Shown here one piece after another: positions 21,811 through 24,493 of a stretch of 24,493 bases of DNA. The notes below the pieces were generated by a model, which saw only the letters and a list, made by a program, of their open reading frames with translations, searched no databases and was not told the origin of the DNA. Origin of the DNA: Monoraphidium neglectum. Its lineage: Eukaryota; Chlorophyta; Chlorophyceae; Sphaeropleales; Selenastraceae. The first letter of the stretch is position 1, and each line of letters opens with the position of its first letter. The stretch is taken from NCBI RefSeq assembly GCF_000611645.1, contig NW_014013080.1:1-24493 (forward strand), given 5' to 3'. The position numbers and the translations under genes are program-made.

Positions 21811-23572
21811 GCCCTTGGCCGCTGCATGGGTCAAGGTCTTTGCGCAGCAGACGCGGGCGGCTCAGCGGATGCGGCAGGAGCCATCATCAAAGGGTGGTTG
21901 TGTAGCCGGTTTGGGGTGGTCATGTTTCTGGCATTTTACCAATCGGTTTTAACGCTGACCCGGCACGACGGCTTGAACTAATACAGTGATCTTGCGGTAA
22001 AGCTTGTGTGCATGAGAGCGCGGTGTATCGTTGACGCACGCCATGAGTACAGGTGCCTGTATGTTGTGTCAACAACATCCGCGTGGCGTGCTTGTGCTGA
22101 ACGCCGGCCAGTCAAACATGACGGGCCTGGCAGACACCCTGCAACGCCTTCCACCCCCCCCCCTTCCCCTGCAACACCATCCTGCGGGCAGGATTTGGCA
22201 GGGCATTCGCTGCAAGCTGACAGCCGCTTGTGATTGGCATGTGCACCCAATATCACGCACGGGGTCCTGACGGGGGCAGTATTACAATGAAATGCTTGAT
22301 GGTGCCACATTGTGTGGTCGCACATGCAGGGGGCGGCCGCGAACAAGGCAGTGCCGGGTTGCCGAAAGGGTAACAAAAGAAGCGTGCATGCACGGGTGCG
22401 GTTGCATGCAGGTGCATAGCCACGCTCCTGCTCAACGGAGCACTGGGATGGGCCGAAGCATGCAACTGGTGGCGGCGCTGAACGCAGGAAACCGCATGAA
22501 ATGTGTGTCAATCGTTCGCAGAAGTTGATGACCATGCCATATGCGTGTTATACAGCATCATTGTGGATAAGTTATTTTGCGTCGCGTACGAGAGATGTCG
22601 GGCGCCTCAAAGGGCGGAGACGGTGGCGTGCCAGCGCCGCCTGTGGGCCGGTAAGCGAAAAGCGCGCTCGTCTGGTCAACGGAAAAGGGAGCACACCGGG
22701 CCACCTCTGGCACATAACAATGGGCGGGGGCTGCCTGGGCCAGCAGGACAGAGGTCGAAGGCGCTGCGCACCGCAAAAGGTCGAAGCAAGCGCCGCAGCC
22801 AGCCTGGGTCCAGTGAGGTGAGGAGGCGCCGCTCGGGCTCCGCTCACAGGCGCAACACGTGCGCTGCCGGGACAAGGATACAGAACCCAAGCCGGCGACA
22901 ACAAGAAATTTGCGCTCGCTGCGTGCCGGGCACTTGAGCCCTGTGAACGGGGGCGAATGCGTCCAACCCGGCACGGCGAGCTCTGAAATAAGCGAAGGCG
23001 TGCAACATTTAATGTTGAAGCGTTGCCGGTAGGCAACAATACAAGAAAATGAACGCATGCAGCTCGTAACCCTGCAGGTTCAGGCGCCGCCTCGGCCGGG
23101 CCGATGCCATGAAAGGCCCACGCTTGGGAGGAGGCGGCGCGGCCGCGGTTCGAGTGTGTGTGAGTGTGTGGGTGTGCACATGTGTGGCGTGTGCATGAGG
23201 GTGCATGCGTACGCGCGTCATGCGTCCTGGGGTCGGTCACTGGTCGGTGTGCTCAGGGGCTGAGCCCCCACCTTCGGCCCTTGTCACCCCGCCGTGATTG
23301 ACAAACGGATGCATCGTTTGGGTGCACACAGGGAGTGCCCTGGTACGTGCGCATGGTGCAGGTTGCGACCCCGCTGGGGCCGGGGTCATGTGCTAGTTTT
23401 GTCAGCCAAAAACTCACTCAAGCACACATGCCGGGCGCGGAAAGGCGCGGCCGCCAGTGCTTCAATGCAAGGTGAAACGAGAGATCGATTCGCGCCACCA
23501 TGCCCCCGCGAGGCGCAACGGCGGCCTCCGCAGGAGCACCAGCGCGTGCCGGCCCGACAGACGGGGAGCGGC
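21811..23572. other. Spacer upstream of the Sfi1-like gene and downstream of the Gln/Ala-rich gene
   Basis: About 1.76 kb that should hold the promoter and 5' UTR of the Sfi1-like gene (left) and the 3' UTR of the Gln/Ala-rich gene (right), both on the minus strand. Open frames at 22503-22937 (plus) and 22572-23240 (minus) overlap each other, lack known motifs and consist largely of composition-driven Arg/Ser/Pro sequence, so they are not called. A minus-strand TGTAA at 22282-22286 is far from the nearest upstream stop. A GT-rich patch lies at about 23153-23205. Confidence 0.5.
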
Positions 23573-24219
23573 TCACTGCGCGGCGGGCGCGGCGGCTGTG
23601 CTGGCCAGTGCGTGGCCGGGCATGAGGGCCTCCAGCACAGGCCCCAGCAGGCTCACCACGGCCTCCAGCAGAACCGTGTCATCCAACCCGGCCGGGGCGC
23701 GTACCGCGGAGGACACCGCGGCCGGGGCGCCCAGCGCGGAGGGAGAGGCGGCCGCGGCGGGCGGGGCCGCGATGGCGGCAGGGGCGGTAGCAGGCGGTGC
23801 GGGCGGTGTCGCGGCGGCGTGCTCCCGAGGTGGCGGCGGCTGCGCTGGTCCCTCCGGCGCGGGAGCGGCGGGAGCAGCGGCTGTCCCTTGCTCGCCCTCC
23901 TGGTTGGCCAGCAGCGCCAGGGCCTGCAGCGCCAGGGCCTGCAGCTGCTGTGCTGGCGCGCCCGACGATGGCCCCCCAGACACGCCAGCCTCCTTGGACG
24001 GCTGTGCCGGCGACGCCGCAGCCACGACCACCGGAGCCTGGGGCGTCAGCAGCTGCGGCTGCGCCACGGGCGGCACAGGCTGGAGGTGGCGTGTAGGTGC
24101 CTGTGGGGCCCCAGGCGCCTGGCTCGCAGCAAGGGCCAGAGCCTGCAGCGGCGCGGGAAGCGCCTGTGACGCGACCGGCGCCGCGGCCACAGCCGGCGCC
24201 AAGGAAACGGCCGGCGCGG

Positions 24220-24257
<38 letters not shown>

Positions 24258-24493
24258 GCTGCCAGCAGCGCGAGGGCCGCGGCGGTCTGCGACTGTGCGG
24301 GCTGTGGCTGGCCTGTCAGCATCGCAAGGGCCTGCAGGCGGTCGTTCTGTGCGCGGTGCGCATGCGCCTGAGCCTGCATTGCTTGCTGCGCCTGCGCTTG
24401 GTGGGCCTTGATCTGCTGCGCCTGAGCCAGCTGCGCCTGCAGCAGGTGCGCCTGCTCTGTAGTGGGGGACAGCGCCTGGGCCTGCACAGCGGG
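23573..24493 (-). CDS. Gln/Ala-rich protein, C-terminal part (partial, runs off right edge)
   Basis: One frame is open from the window edge to a TGA at 23573-23575, giving about 306 residues. No in-frame ATG marks a start at the right end, and the frame is still open there, so the gene continues outside the window. The first ~75 residues are a QAQ/HQAQ-rich segment likely to be helical, followed by 12 consecutive Gln codons, then a Pro/Ala linker. A short motif LQALA[LM] recurs several times; one pair comes from an exact 15-bp tandem duplication at 23913-23942. The C-terminus ends in LLEAVVSLLGPVLEALMPG, a hydrophobic helix that stands out from the low-complexity background. Gln/Ala-rich tails of this kind are common in algal transcription or RNA-binding proteins, but nothing here identifies the family. 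An unseen intron cannot be excluded. Confidence 0.6.
24221..24256. repeat. (CTG)12 tract, read as polyglutamine
   Basis: 12 perfect CTG units, read as CAG (Gln) on the coding minus strand of the Gln/Ala-rich gene at the window edge. Confidence 0.95.

Noticed and set aside
22503..23240. Two overlapping frames on opposite strands in the 1.76-kb spacer
   Set aside because: Neither has recognisable domains; both are rich in Arg, Ser and Pro as expected from GC-rich noncoding DNA, and they overlap each other.
1..24493. tRNA, rRNA, intact transposon or viral genes
   Set aside because: I looked for tRNA B-box-like sequence, transposase or reverse-transcriptase motifs and long terminal repeats and saw none convincing; a covariance-model and repeat search would settle it.

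Overview
The window looks like nuclear DNA from a green alga (Chlorophyta, probably near the chlorophycean or Chlamydomonas-like algae). It is GC-rich. Genes are cut into short exons by introns of about 150-400 nt with GTGAG/GTGGG donors. CA/GT microsatellites sit in introns and CAG runs sit in exons. The proteins are eukaryotic types (SulP sulfate transporter, BTB-BACK protein, Sfi1-like protein). No prokaryotic operon, virus or intact transposon was seen. All exon models are hand-built from splice signals, reading phase and remembered protein families; no database search was possible. A 37-base run of N lies at 10210-10246, so this is scaffolded draft sequence.

Layout: (A) 322-2614, minus: N-terminal part of a SulP sulfate transporter, running off the left edge. 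(B) 3412-6420, minus: a 620-residue Orn/Lys/Arg decarboxylase-like PLP enzyme with a polyserine insert. (C) 7362-10150, minus: a 461-residue secreted cysteine-rich protein with a repeated C-x6-CGxxGxxCC module, not recognised as a named family. (D) 11020-15975, plus: an 897-residue BTB/POZ-BACK protein with a disordered Gln/Pro/Ala N-terminus and six 12-residue tandem repeats. (E) 17031-21810, minus: a 1,414-residue protein with about 17 Sfi1-type (centrin-binding) repeats between Gln-rich ends. (F) 23573 to the right edge, minus: the Gln/Ala-rich C-terminal part of an unidentified protein.

Genes C and D are divergent and share a spacer of about 870 nt that contains the assembly gap. D and E are convergent. 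The other neighbours are tandem on the minus strand. The six products do not form an obvious pathway: sulfate uptake, amino-acid decarboxylation/polyamine metabolism, a secreted protein, a probable ubiquitin-ligase adaptor, a probable basal-body or centrin-fibre protein and an unknown. This reads as ordinary eukaryotic gene order. The points most worth a second look are the modular cysteine-rich secreted protein, the Sfi1-like protein, the synonymously diverged 12-residue repeat in the BTB protein, the polyserine tract inside a conserved enzyme, and the lack of a GT donor at a microsatellite-flanked exon of the sulfate transporter.
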